Below are positions 1 to 6,092 of a DNA stretch of 10,161 nucleotides, in pieces. The stretch is from Actinomycetota bacterium (GTDB lineage Bacteria > Actinomycetota > Actinomycetes > S36-B12). The stretch is from contig RGQW01000054.1 of assembly GCA_010029945.1 (NCBI GenBank), forward strand, positions 1-10,161. The letters run 5' to 3'. A model generated the notes under the pieces. That model saw only the letters and a program-made list of their open reading frames with translations, was not told the DNA's origin and did no database searches. How positions within the stretch are numbered: position 1 is the stretch's first letter; each line of letters starts with the position of its first letter. The position numbers and the translations under genes are program-made.

Positions 1-160
1 AGATGTCCGGCGCGCTGACACCGAGACCACCGCCCGTGATCGTTGCAAGCACGATGACCAGTCCCGTGCCGGATACGGTCGCCTGCCACGAGATCGCCCA
101 ACGCCCACCGATGCGTTCACGCAGGGTGAGGTCGTGTGGTTGGGTCGGAGTGGTGGACAT
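1..160 (-). CDS. Membrane protein, N-terminal fragment; probable second sensor kinase paralogous to the 958-2814 kinase
   Basis: The reading frame starts with ATG at 160-158 and runs off the left edge, so only 53 residues are visible. Its start overlaps the response-regulator stop as TGATG, which implies one transcript and coupled translation. Residues about 17-27 (RIGGRWAISWQ) match residues 26-36 of the 618-aa kinase upstream (RVGGRWVISWQ). Both then run into a hydrophobic segment ending in TGG, here residues about 27-45. The DNA is also alike: 27 of 35 bases agree between 81-115 and 2705-2739. I infer a duplicated membrane kinase. The catalytic part is outside the window, so it could instead be a sensor-only or accessory protein sharing the same membrane module. 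Confidence 0.7.
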   Translation of the reverse strand, partial: MSTTPTQPHDLTLRERIGGRWAISWQATVSGTGLVIVLATITGGGLGVSAPDI

Positions 161-801
161 CAGTCCCTGCGCACTCGAGACGATCCGATGAGCTCGTAGT
201 ACGCCTGGGTGATGAGAACACGCACGTTGTCGTGCGCGCCAGCTTCCAGGCCGAGCTGCTTGACAAGGCGAGCGACGGCCTTGGCCACGGCAGGCTCGGT
301 CAGTGAGCGGCGCCGGGCAATCTCCGCGTTGGAGTATCCCTCGGCAACCAGCCGCATGATCTCCACCTGGTTGTCGCTGAGCTTTCGCGACCCGGGCGCA
401 GCCGGCGCGGGTGCCGCACGTTCGGCGAGGGGGGAAGCCAACACCTCCCTGACGGCCTCCTCGAGAACATGCGCATCGGCAACCGATCGCTTGGAGACAT
501 AAATGGCACCCAGGGGCATGGGCCGGGTGGAGCCCACCAGTCGAGGATCCTGGTAACTGGAAAGAATGATGATGGCGATCGTGGGATTCAGGCGTCGCAA
601 TCCATGGGCCAAATCGATGCCGTTCGGGCCCGGCCCAAGGTCGAGATCGAGGATGGCGAGGTCGGGTCGATGTGTGTCGGCGAGGCGCATCCCGCTCGCT
701 GCATCAGCCGCCGCAACGACTGACGTATGCCCCGCGGACTCCAGTGTCCGGGTGAGCAACACTCGAGTGAAATCGTCATCGTCCACCACGATTGCCGACA
801 T
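160..801 (-). CDS. Two-component response regulator, receiver plus LuxR/NarL-type HTH
   Basis: This 213-aa protein has the usual length and two-domain layout of the NarL/FixJ family. The receiver spans about residues 1-120. It has the acidic pocket (D7-D10 after the first strand), the phospho-acceptor D52 in LAILDLDLG, the switch Ser at about 81 (ILSS) and the conserved Lys at 104 (YVSK). An Ala/Pro linker (about 128-138) leads to a LuxR-type helix-turn-helix at about 141-190, with the typical LSDNQVEIMRLVAEGYSNAEIA opening. The ATG at 801 is supported by a strong GAGGAG ribosome site 8 nt upstream. It lies downstream of the histidine-kinase-like gene (156-bp gap) and overlaps the start of a second kinase-like gene, so those proteins are its likely partners. 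Target genes cannot be told from sequence; autoregulation through the palindrome in the upstream gap is possible. Confidence 0.93.
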   Translation of the reverse strand: MSAIVVDDDDFTRVLLTRTLESAGHTSVVAAADAASGMRLADTHRPDLAILDLDLGPGPNGIDLAHGLRRLNPTIAIIILSSYQDPRLVGSTRPMPLGAIYVSKRSVADAHVLEEAVREVLASPLAERAAPAPAAPGSRKLSDNQVEIMRLVAEGYSNAEIARRRSLTEPAVAKAVARLVKQLGLEAGAHDNVRVLITQAYYELIGSSRVRRD

Positions 802-957
802 GGGCCGCTCTCCTCACGCTCGCCGAGTCCCCCCATTGTGATGACTGTGTGCACCCACGACCGGTCACGCTCCATTTTTGGGGGGCTAGCACCCCGGAAT
901 TGCCGGATTAACGGCCCTGAAGGGGGCATGTTCGCCTCGAAGTGTTGGCCGCAAGGT
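802..957 (-). promoter_or_regulatory. Leader/promoter region of the response regulator
   Basis: The 156-bp gap lies between the stop of the kinase gene and the start of the regulator. Both read leftward, so the two may share a transcript, but the gap is long enough for a separate promoter. It holds a clear ribosome-binding site (GAGGAG, minus strand, 809-814) and a 16-bp near-palindrome at 880-895. I see no convincing -35/-10 pair. Confidence 0.35.
880..895. promoter_or_regulatory. 16-bp near-perfect palindrome, candidate operator
   Basis: The plus strand reads GGGGGGCTAGCACCCC: four G, one unmatched position, the palindrome GCTAGC, the second unmatched position, then four C. It lies 79 bp upstream of the response-regulator start. 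A T-run (875-879) abuts it, but on the wrong side for a terminator of leftward transcription. A dimeric LuxR/NarL-type regulator could bind here, so autoregulation by the adjacent regulator is a reasonable guess. Confidence 0.3.
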
Positions 958-2814
958 TCACGTCAGCAGGACGCGAGCGTGAACGACGCAGCCTCCGGTT
1001 GACGACGCCTCTCGGGAGAAGCCGCCAGATGCGTGAGCGCGCATCAGGTGCGTCCCGAGTCCCTCGGCGGGGGAGGTATCCGGCCGGAGTCCCTGCCCAT
1101 CGTCGATCACGACCACGCTGAGGTCATTCTCGGAGACCTCCACCGCGATGTCGATGTGACCCGCACCGCCGTGTCGAACCGCATTGGCGACACATTCCTC
1201 CACGACCCGTCGGACACGTGATGCGGCCTGTGTGTCGGGTGGGTCACCCGAAGTCTGCGTCACGGTGACAGAAATCTCCACGAGACCAAACCATTGGTCG
1301 CGAACATGCTGAAGCGCTGTGGTCAGATCTTCGCCGGCAGTGGATTGCGCGTTTTCGGCCGCATTGTCGTACGCGTCAGTGTTCAGAATGGAGATCGCGC
1401 GTTCGACCGCGAGCGCGAAATCCGCTGCATTGCCGGACGCGGCCGCTTGGTCGATAGCCGCGGCGCACGCGTTCAGCGTTGTTTGCACAGTGCCGTGCAG
1501 GTGCTCGGCGTTCGCCCGCGCAAAAACGGCCAAGGATCGCTCCCGGGCGAGCCGCTGCGCCAGGTTGGTGTGCGACGAATCCTCGAGAGCGCGCAACGAT
1601 TGCCGACGGGTGGCCTTCAAGCTGGCCACGGCGGTGGGCGCGAGAACGGAGAGACCCATCGCGAGTAGAGATCCGCCCGCCTCCGCACTCCCGACCTCAG
1701 GCGGCAGCGCCGACAAGAACGCGAGGCCGATGCCCTCGCAGACCACGAACACGAACCAAAATGTCGCTGTGGCAGCCGCTTCGGGTACCCACCGGATCGC
1801 GTAGAGGACAAGAGCGACGCTCGATGCGAGCAGGGCCGCGGCGACGACACCGAGGAACGGTCCGAACGCCTCGAGCGATGCTCGCAGATACCCAAGCAGA
1901 ACGATGAAGAACGACGCGAGGGGAGCGGGCCGGGGTTGGCGCACGGTTCGCGCGAGAACATCGAAGACGCGTGGTGCCGGGTACTCAGCTTCCGTCGACA
2001 CCCACAGTCGGTGACTCAGTGGGCGTACCGAATCACGAGCGGTCTCACGAAGGGAGTCAGCAACCGAGCCCCAGGACTCTGGAGACCCCTCGTTGTTAGA
2101 CGCGCTGTCGGACGCGCTGTCGCGTGCAATGTCGTGTGCCGAGTGTGGTGCCGCGTCGTCGGCAGAGGACGGAAGCTGTTTCATCAATTCGGTGTGCGTA
2201 TCGCCGAGTACTGCGGACACCTCTGCGCGGACGCGATCTTCGAATTCCGTTGAGGCATCGGCGGCGATGAGTGCGGCGAACTCTTCTTCCACTGCGCGTT
2301 CGAGGAGTGCCTGACGCCGCAGTCGGAACCGTTCACGTCCTTCGAAAAGGGACGCCATCGTCAGTCCCCACCACAAGGCGATGCCGGACGTCGCACACAG
2401 GAAGGTCCACGCCGGGGACGGCGGCTCAAGACGGAAGATCCCCGCGCACCCGACCACGACGGCTGCGAAGAGCAAACCCACGCTCGCGTGGAAGGCGACG
2501 CTGACGGGCAGAGCGGCGGGGGTGGTGCGCTTGTCTCGAAAAACTGTCGCATTAGCGACGAGCGCATAGATACCCACGACGGCCGATGCGAGTGCTCCCA
2601 GCGCACACAACCGCGGGAAGTCGCTCAGTGACACCGATTCCGCGCCAACAGAACCACCTGTGAGACCGAGGAGCACGGTGTTGACGGTTGCCCCGAGCGT
2701 GTATGCCTGCCACGAGATGACCCACCGGCCCCCAACTCGTTGAGCGAAGGTCGGCGCCGACTCCGGTACGGTCCCGTCCAGAGACGAACCACGCGCGATC
2801 ACACGTCTCAGCAT
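958..2814 (-). CDS. Large two-part membrane sensor histidine-kinase-like protein
   Basis: This 618-aa protein has a C-terminal GHKL ATPase domain: N-box EECVANAVRHG (539-549), G1 DDGQG (571-575) and G2 GLGTH (585-589). The dimerisation/phospho-acceptor region at about 415-460 reads EHLHGTVQ, so H440 is the likely acceptor, followed by Gly instead of the common Asp/Glu. The N-terminal part has about four membrane helices (33-52, 68-90, 104-127, 136-156). A charged, probably coiled-coil cytoplasmic stretch follows (157-213), then a Ser/Asp-rich linker (214-260) and about four more helices (298-397). I know no named sensor domain that fits this arrangement. It probably signals to the response regulator just downstream. 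The start is uncertain: no good ribosome site precedes ATG 2814, and only 38 bp separate it from the divergent gene. The ligand is unknown. Confidence 0.85.
   Translation of the reverse strand: MLRRVIARGSSLDGTVPESAPTFAQRVGGRWVISWQAYTLGATVNTVLLGLTGGSVGAESVSLSDFPRLCALGALASAVVGIYALVANATVFRDKRTTPAALPVSVAFHASVGLLFAAVVVGCAGIFRLEPPSPAWTFLCATSGIALWWGLTMASLFEGRERFRLRRQALLERAVEEEFAALIAADASTEFEDRVRAEVSAVLGDTHTELMKQLPSSADDAAPHSAHDIARDSASDSASNNEGSPESWGSVADSLRETARDSVRPLSHRLWVSTEAEYPAPRVFDVLARTVRQPRPAPLASFFIVLLGYLRASLEAFGPFLGVVAAALLASSVALVLYAIRWVPEAAATATFWFVFVVCEGIGLAFLSALPPEVGSAEAGGSLLAMGLSVLAPTAVASLKATRRQSLRALEDSSHTNLAQRLARERSLAVFARANAEHLHGTVQTTLNACAAAIDQAAASGNAADFALAVERAISILNTDAYDNAAENAQSTAGEDLTTALQHVRDQWFGLVEISVTVTQTSGDPPDTQAASRVRRVVEECVANAVRHGGAGHIDIAVEVSENDLSVVVIDDGQGLRPDTSPAEGLGTHLMRAHASGGFSREASSTGGCVVHARVLLT
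2099..2122. repeat. 12-bp perfect tandem duplication inside the kinase linker
   Basis: The unit GACGCGCTGTCG occurs twice in a row and encodes the repeated tetrapeptide DSAS in the linker between the two membrane halves of the kinase (residues about 232-239). It is in frame, so it changes linker length without breaking the gene. Slippage is the likely origin. Confidence 0.8.
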
Positions 2815-2840
2815 GACACCCGCGCGGCCGAATCGCTGGT

Positions 2841-2846
2841 GGAGGG
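2841..2846 (+). promoter_or_regulatory. Shine-Dalgarno site of the DUF4916 gene
   Basis: GGAGGG ends 6 nt before the ATG at 2853 and fixes that start rather than the ATG at 2862. It is one of few strong ribosome sites in the window, which contrasts with the SD-less genes further right. Confidence 0.75.
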
Positions 2847-2852
2847 ATAGAC

Positions 2853-3389
2853 ATGAGCGACATGCTGGATACCCGCGCGGCCTGGCTATCGGAATCGGAT
2901 CTGGAATCGGCCCGGGAACGCGTTCCGATGGTCTACGTCGACGCCGTTCCCGTACGCACAGACGAGCGGGGCCAGGTAACGACGGTCGGTTTGCTGTTGC
3001 GTGGCCTACCTGACGGCTCGATTAGTCGCGCGGTGGTGTCCGGGCGCGTCCTGTACGGGGAGCGGGTGCGGGACGCACTGCTGCGGCACTTGGAAAAGGA
3101 CCTCGGACCTATGGCCCTGCCTCAAGTCCCCACGTCTCCTCAACCGTTCACCATCGTCGAGTACTTCCCTGACGAGACCGTGACGGGTTTTCATGACCCG
3201 CGCCAGCACGCCGTGTCTTTGGCCTATGTCGTTCCGATCGACGGCGACTGCGCCCCCAGTCAAGACGCTCTCGACTTGGTCTGGGTGACTCCCCAGGAGG
3301 CCACGAGCCCCGCCTTTCAGCAGGAGATGAGTGGCGGCCAGGGCCGGCTGATTCGGATGGCCCTCGCCTATTCCGGACAGTTGCCTTAG
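2853..3389 (+). CDS. DUF4916 Nudix-hydrolase-like protein
   Basis: This 178-aa protein matches the actinobacterial DUF4916 family as I know it: VPMVYVDAVPVR near the N-terminus (24-35), the block SGRVLYGERVRDALLRHLEK (about 63-82), then FHDPRQHAVSLAYVVP and ALDLVWVTPQEA. The family belongs to the Nudix superfamily, which hydrolyses nucleoside diphosphates linked to another group. The Nudix-box Gly, first Glu, Arg and last Gly are kept, but the REUXEE core reads RHLEKD, so the usual metal-binding glutamates are largely replaced. A true hydrolase activity is therefore doubtful, and ligand binding or an altered reaction is possible. The gene is divergent from the kinase gene (38 bp apart). Its stop TAG (3387-3389) overlaps the TAA of the hydratase relic on the other strand. 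No cellular role is known to me. Confidence 0.85.
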   Translation: MSDMLDTRAAWLSESDLESARERVPMVYVDAVPVRTDERGQVTTVGLLLRGLPDGSISRAVVSGRVLYGERVRDALLRHLEKDLGPMALPQVPTSPQPFTIVEYFPDETVTGFHDPRQHAVSLAYVVPIDGDCAPSQDALDLVWVTPQEATSPAFQQEMSGGQGRLIRMALAYSGQLP

Positions 3390-4032
3390 TCGCGTCCTGG
3401 CGGATCGGGAAACTGCGGCGCACGCTTGTGTGAGCGAGCCTCGAGTGCCTCTGCGAGGTCTGGCCACGTGAAGGCTTCCGCCATCGCGTCCAGAGCCGTC
3501 GACACCGCGTCAGGCAGTGTGAGGCCGTCAGCCTCAAGCAACTGCCGCTTCATCATGGCGGTGGACCGCGGGGAACTGTTGGTGGCGACCTCGCGTGCCC
3601 AGGTCAGTGCCGAGGTAACCGGATGGCATCGGATGCCACGAAGCGAGCATCTGCGCTCATCGCCAGCACGAAGCCGATCCCCGCACACGGTCCGTTGATG
3701 GCGGTGGCCACCGGTGTCGTCAGCGTCAGCGCCACGAGGGGGAGCGTCTGGACGGTCTGGCCTCGTACGTAGCTAAGGAGATCGTCGGTGCTGCCCGCAA
3801 GAGAACTGAGGTCGGCACCCGAGCAGAATCCTCGGCCAGCCCCCGTGACGACGATGGCCCGCACGGACGGGTCCGCGTCGAGCTCTTGCAGCGTTGCTGC
3901 GTAGAGCGGGCCCATCTCCGGGGTCAGCGCATTGAGGCGATCGGGGCGGTTAAGGGTGATGATCGCGATGGATGCATTCTCGGCGTCGCGAGTGATGAGA
4001 ATAGTGCTCTCTTCGACTATCGCACTGGTCAT
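3386..4032 (-). pseudogene. Enoyl-CoA hydratase/isomerase family, internal deletion and frame change
   Basis: The first 135 codons from ATG 4032 are a typical crotonase N-terminal half: ITLNRPDRLNALTPEM, VVTGAGRGFCSGADL (oxyanion-hole region), AINGPCAGIGFVLAMSADARFVASD. That frame then ends after seven foreign residues (TGA at 3604-3606). The C-terminal part resumes in another frame at about 3620 (TSALTWAREVATNSSP, then the MMKRQ helix and FTWPDLAEALEARSHKRAPQF) and ends with TAA at 3386. About 50-60 residues normally present between these blocks are missing, including the region that carries a catalytic acid in many members. A CGGATG repeat (3620-3625, 3630-3635) sits at the join. The product would not be a working hydratase; a sequencing or assembly error remains possible. 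ATG 4032 is chosen because family similarity begins just after it; upstream in-frame starts at 4050 and 4188 only add unrelated residues. Confidence 0.8.
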
Positions 4033-4157
4033 GTAGTTAGCCAACCACATGTTCGTGGCCGGCGTTTGTCTGCTCTGCGATCGAGTGGCAACACGTGCGA
4101 TGAGAATTCCCGTTGATTTTGCTGCCAGTTGCTGTCGCCAAGTGACATAGTCCTGCT

Positions 4158-4418
4158 GTGGATACCGAAGAAGAAGCTCCGTCGTCATCGCGCCCGTGGA
4201 GCGCGCGGCGCCCTCAAAGCCTGTTCCTCAGCGTCATCTTCATCGTCGTTGCGGCCGCACTCGTCTGGCAGGCATTCGACTACATAGGCAGAGGCATGGG
4301 GGGCGTGGTTCCTTACCTGTTGGTAGTCGGCGGACCCGTCCTTGCTGGCTACTACGTCTGGTACTTCAACATTCGCGACTTCGAGGCAGATGAGCCTGGG
4401 CGGACGCCGAGTACGTAG
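4158..4418 (+). CDS. Small two-helix membrane protein, function unknown
   Basis: This 86-aa protein starts with GTG. It has an acidic, Ser/Pro-rich N-terminus, a first hydrophobic helix at about residues 22-41 (LFLSVIFIVVAAALVWQAF), a short GRGMGG turn, and a second helix at about 50-68 (PYLLVVGGPVLAGYYVWYF). A charged tail follows. This predicts an inner-membrane hairpin. I do not recognise a family. There is no ribosome site; CATAGT at 4146-4151 lies 6 nt upstream of the GTG, so the mRNA may be leaderless. The last 53 bp overlap the end of the convergent synthetase-like gene. It is divergent from the hydratase relic (125-bp gap), which contains nothing else I can name. Confidence 0.65.
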   Translation: MDTEEEAPSSSRPWSARRPQSLFLSVIFIVVAAALVWQAFDYIGRGMGGVVPYLLVVGGPVLAGYYVWYFNIRDFEADEPGRTPST

Positions 4419-5145
4419 CGGCTACATCCGACACCGTCGCACGGAGTTCGTCGGACAGCGTCAACGGCGACGCCTGCGCGCCGGCACTCTTGGATAGTTT
4501 CTGTCCCTCGCTGGTGACAAGCGGATGATGCAGCACGTGCGCCTGGTGGAACGTGTTGCCGGGTAAAACCCGCGAGATGCGGCGTTGAACGTCGGTCGAG
4601 GAAGCGAGATCTTCTCCACGCACAACAAGGTTTATGTGGCCGTCGTGGTCATCGACAACAGACGTCAGGTGGTAGGCGGGGAGATCGTCGCGACGCCAAA
4701 TGACAGGATCGGAAATCCCGTCGAGATGGAGTCGAGTTGCGGTGCGGCCTACCCGGAAGGGGTGATTGCCGTTACGGCATTCCCCCGGACACGAGTCCCC
4801 CGTGAAGGCGTCCCACTGCGTTCGCGAGCACGTGCAGTGGTACGCCAGGCCTGTCATCCATAACTCTTCCCGGGCCCGTTGATACCGGTCGAGGCGTTGG
4901 TGCTGCGTCCATTGCGCCATGTCGGCGGTGGATCGCGGCCCGTCGGTCCACGGAATTTCCAGCCACGTCAAGACTCGAAAGATGTCGTCGATGTACTCGT
5001 CCCGAACACGCAGGTGGTCGATGTCGTCGAGCCTCAAGGCCACAGCGGCGTCGCAGGCTTGTGCCACGCGCGAAATGACTAGAAAGTTGACGAGGTTCCC
5101 CTCATGAACGAAACCGCTGGGTGTCGGCGCCAGGCGTGTTCGCAC
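4366..5145 (-). CDS. gluQ: Glutamyl-Q tRNA(Asp) synthetase-like protein (GluQRS family)
   Basis: This 259-aa protein is a class I glutamyl-tRNA synthetase catalytic core without the anticodon-binding domain, as in GluQRS, which attaches glutamate to queuosine in tRNA-Asp. It shows APTPSGFVHEGN (HIGH-like motif as HEGN, 6-17) and RLDDID (38-43). A cysteine set CTC (104-106) and CPGEC (119-123) fits the family zinc site. It also has VVDDHDGHINLVVRGEDL (163-180) and the KMSKS-like loop QKLSKS (215-220). It is somewhat shorter than the roughly 300 residues usual for the family, ending soon after the KLSKS loop. The start is GTG 5145: TACGCT lies exactly 6 nt upstream, suggesting leaderless translation. 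Whether this genome makes queuosine cannot be judged from the window; another tRNA or small-molecule acceptor is possible. Confidence 0.88.
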   Translation of the reverse strand: MRTRLAPTPSGFVHEGNLVNFLVISRVAQACDAAVALRLDDIDHLRVRDEYIDDIFRVLTWLEIPWTDGPRSTADMAQWTQHQRLDRYQRAREELWMTGLAYHCTCSRTQWDAFTGDSCPGECRNGNHPFRVGRTATRLHLDGISDPVIWRRDDLPAYHLTSVVDDHDGHINLVVRGEDLASSTDVQRRISRVLPGNTFHQAHVLHHPLVTSEGQKLSKSAGAQASPLTLSDELRATVSDVAATYSASAQAHLPRSREC

Positions 5146-5151
5146 GCTCCG

Positions 5152-5157
5152 AGCGTA
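5152..5157 (-). promoter_or_regulatory. Candidate -10 element (TACGCT) of a leaderless gluQ transcript
   Basis: On the minus strand TACGCT fits TANNNT and is separated by 6 nt from the GTG start at 5145, which places the transcription start on or next to the start codon. No good -35 box is seen. Confidence 0.5.
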
Positions 5158-5209
5158 GGAGACGGGTGTGCTGATGGCTGTTTCTATCCACGGGTGTTAG
5201 GTAGTCGAC

Positions 5210-5839
5210 ATGTTGCTTCGAGGTGCACGCCAGGCGCACACGTGGAGGGCCCGTGGCATCTCAGGGCTTATCGGCCTGCTTGTGGCTGTTCAGGCCCTAG
5301 GTATCTCCGCTGCACCAGCCACGGCAAGCGATCGCGTATGGAAGGACCTACGGGAAGGCGCGGGGATAGTGATCTTGTATCGCCACGCCCTGGCTCCGGG
5401 AGGGGGAGATCCGTCAGATTTTGATGTGAAGGACTGCTCCACTCAACGAAATTTGTCGGATGCGGGACGCCGCCAGGCCCGTGACATGGGTGCTGCACTT
5501 CGTCAGAACAAGGTCAACGTCCGTCGGGTGCTCAGTAGCCCGTGGTGCCGGTCACGGGAAACTGCCGAGTTGATGAAACTTGGCCCCGTTCGCACCATGA
5601 TGCGGTTTGGTTCAACCTTCACTGCGCCGTCAGCGGTGGCCCAACGCCGGGAGTCTTTGGCGTTGAAAACCATTGCCCGTCAATCGAATCGCTCGGGAGT
5701 GGTGGTGGTCTCGAGCCACCAGGCAAACATTGTGGACTTGACGGGCATCGCACCGACATCGGGTGAAGGAATCGTGGTGCGCTACACGGGAGGAGAACTC
5801 ACCGTGATCGGCCGGGTTCCCGCACCGGCTATTCGCTAA
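5210..5839 (+). CDS. Secreted histidine phosphatase family protein
   Basis: This 209-aa protein has an N-terminal signal peptide: basic start, hydrophobic core at about 18-34, and a likely cut after ATA at about 39. The mature part is a short member of the histidine phosphatase (phosphoglycerate-mutase-like) superfamily. It has the catalytic LYRHA (R58, H59; RHA in place of RHG), DCSTQRNLSDAGRRQARDMG (75-94), SSPWCRSRETAEL (109-121) and the second active-site His in VVSSHQANI (H170), then the TGIAPTSGE block. It should act outside the membrane, but its substrate is unknown. The gene is divergent from gluQ (64-bp gap) and converges with tRNA-Leu. The start lacks a clear ribosome site; TAGGTA lies 6 nt upstream of the ATG, a weak -10 candidate. 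Confidence 0.87.
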   Translation: MLLRGARQAHTWRARGISGLIGLLVAVQALGISAAPATASDRVWKDLREGAGIVILYRHALAPGGGDPSDFDVKDCSTQRNLSDAGRRQARDMGAALRQNKVNVRRVLSSPWCRSRETAELMKLGPVRTMMRFGSTFTAPSAVAQRRESLALKTIARQSNRSGVVVVSSHQANIVDLTGIAPTSGEGIVVRYTGGELTVIGRVPAPAIR

Positions 5840-5907
5840 AGGCCGCCAATGATTCGCCAGACGCCGCCATGCGCGAGCGTCGTGGCACAACCATGGGTAA
5901 CGAGATC

Positions 5908-5934
5908 GGGGCCTGGGGATTGACCCCAGGCCCC
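5908..5934. terminator. Perfect 11-bp hairpin between convergent phosphatase gene and tRNA-Leu
   Basis: GGGGCCTGGGG (5908-5918) pairs perfectly with CCCCAGGCCCC (5924-5934) around an ATTGA loop. It begins 7 nt beyond the tRNA 3' end on the minus strand and 68 bp after the phosphatase stop on the plus strand, so it could end transcription from both sides. Neither strand has a proper U-tract after the stem, which is common for actinobacterial terminators. Confidence 0.65.
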
Positions 5935-5941
5935 ACTGCTG

Positions 5942-6027
5942 TGTCCGAGGGGGGACTTGAACCCCCATGCCCCGTAAAGGGCACTAGCACCTCAAGCTAG
6001 CGCGTCTGCCAATTCCGCCACCCGGAC
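5942..6027 (-). tRNA. tRNA-Leu, anticodon GAG
   Basis: The minus strand folds as an 86-nt class II tRNA. The acceptor stem pairs GTCCGGG with CTCGGAC (one G-U), with discriminator A as expected for leucine. The D arm reads TGGCGGAATTGGCAGA. The anticodon arm is CTAGC-TTGAGGT-GCTAG with anticodon GAG. The long variable arm pairs TGCCC with GGGCA, and the T arm is GGGGG-TTCAAGT-CCCCC. The 3' CCA is not encoded. GAG reads CUC and CUU codons. A TATGCT hexamer (6048-6053) upstream may be its -10 element. Confidence 0.96.
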
Positions 6028-6047
6028 GAGGGAATCAAGCGGGGCAC

Positions 6048-6053
6048 AGCATA
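6048..6053 (-). promoter_or_regulatory. Candidate -10 element (TATGCT) of tRNA-Leu
   Basis: TATGCT on the minus strand fits the -10 consensus and lies 20 nt before the mature tRNA 5' end, giving a short leader that RNase P would remove. No convincing -35 box is seen in the GC-rich sequence upstream, which also holds the start region of the divergent peptidase gene. Confidence 0.4.
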
Positions 6054-6092
6054 TCCCTGCGCCCACGACCGCCGACGCGGCAGGATGGAAGC

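Noticed and set aside
160..801. Long open frames on the opposite strands of the regulator, peptidase, reductase and oxidoreductase genes
   Set aside because: They are rich in Arg, Ser, Pro and Ala without family motifs and mirror codon bias of the true genes in high-GC DNA.
880..895. GC-rich palindrome with adjacent T-run as an intrinsic terminator of the kinase gene
   Set aside because: In the leftward direction the bases after the stem are A, not U, and there is no rightward gene here that needs a terminator.
4033..4188. N-terminal extension of the hydratase frame to an ATG at 4188
   Set aside because: Family similarity begins just after ATG 4032. The extension is unlike crotonases and would overlap the start of the divergent membrane protein.
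5942..6027. tRNA-Leu as an integration site for a genomic island
   Set aside because: Both sides carry ordinary housekeeping-type genes and no integrase; I saw no repeated tRNA 3' end in the window.
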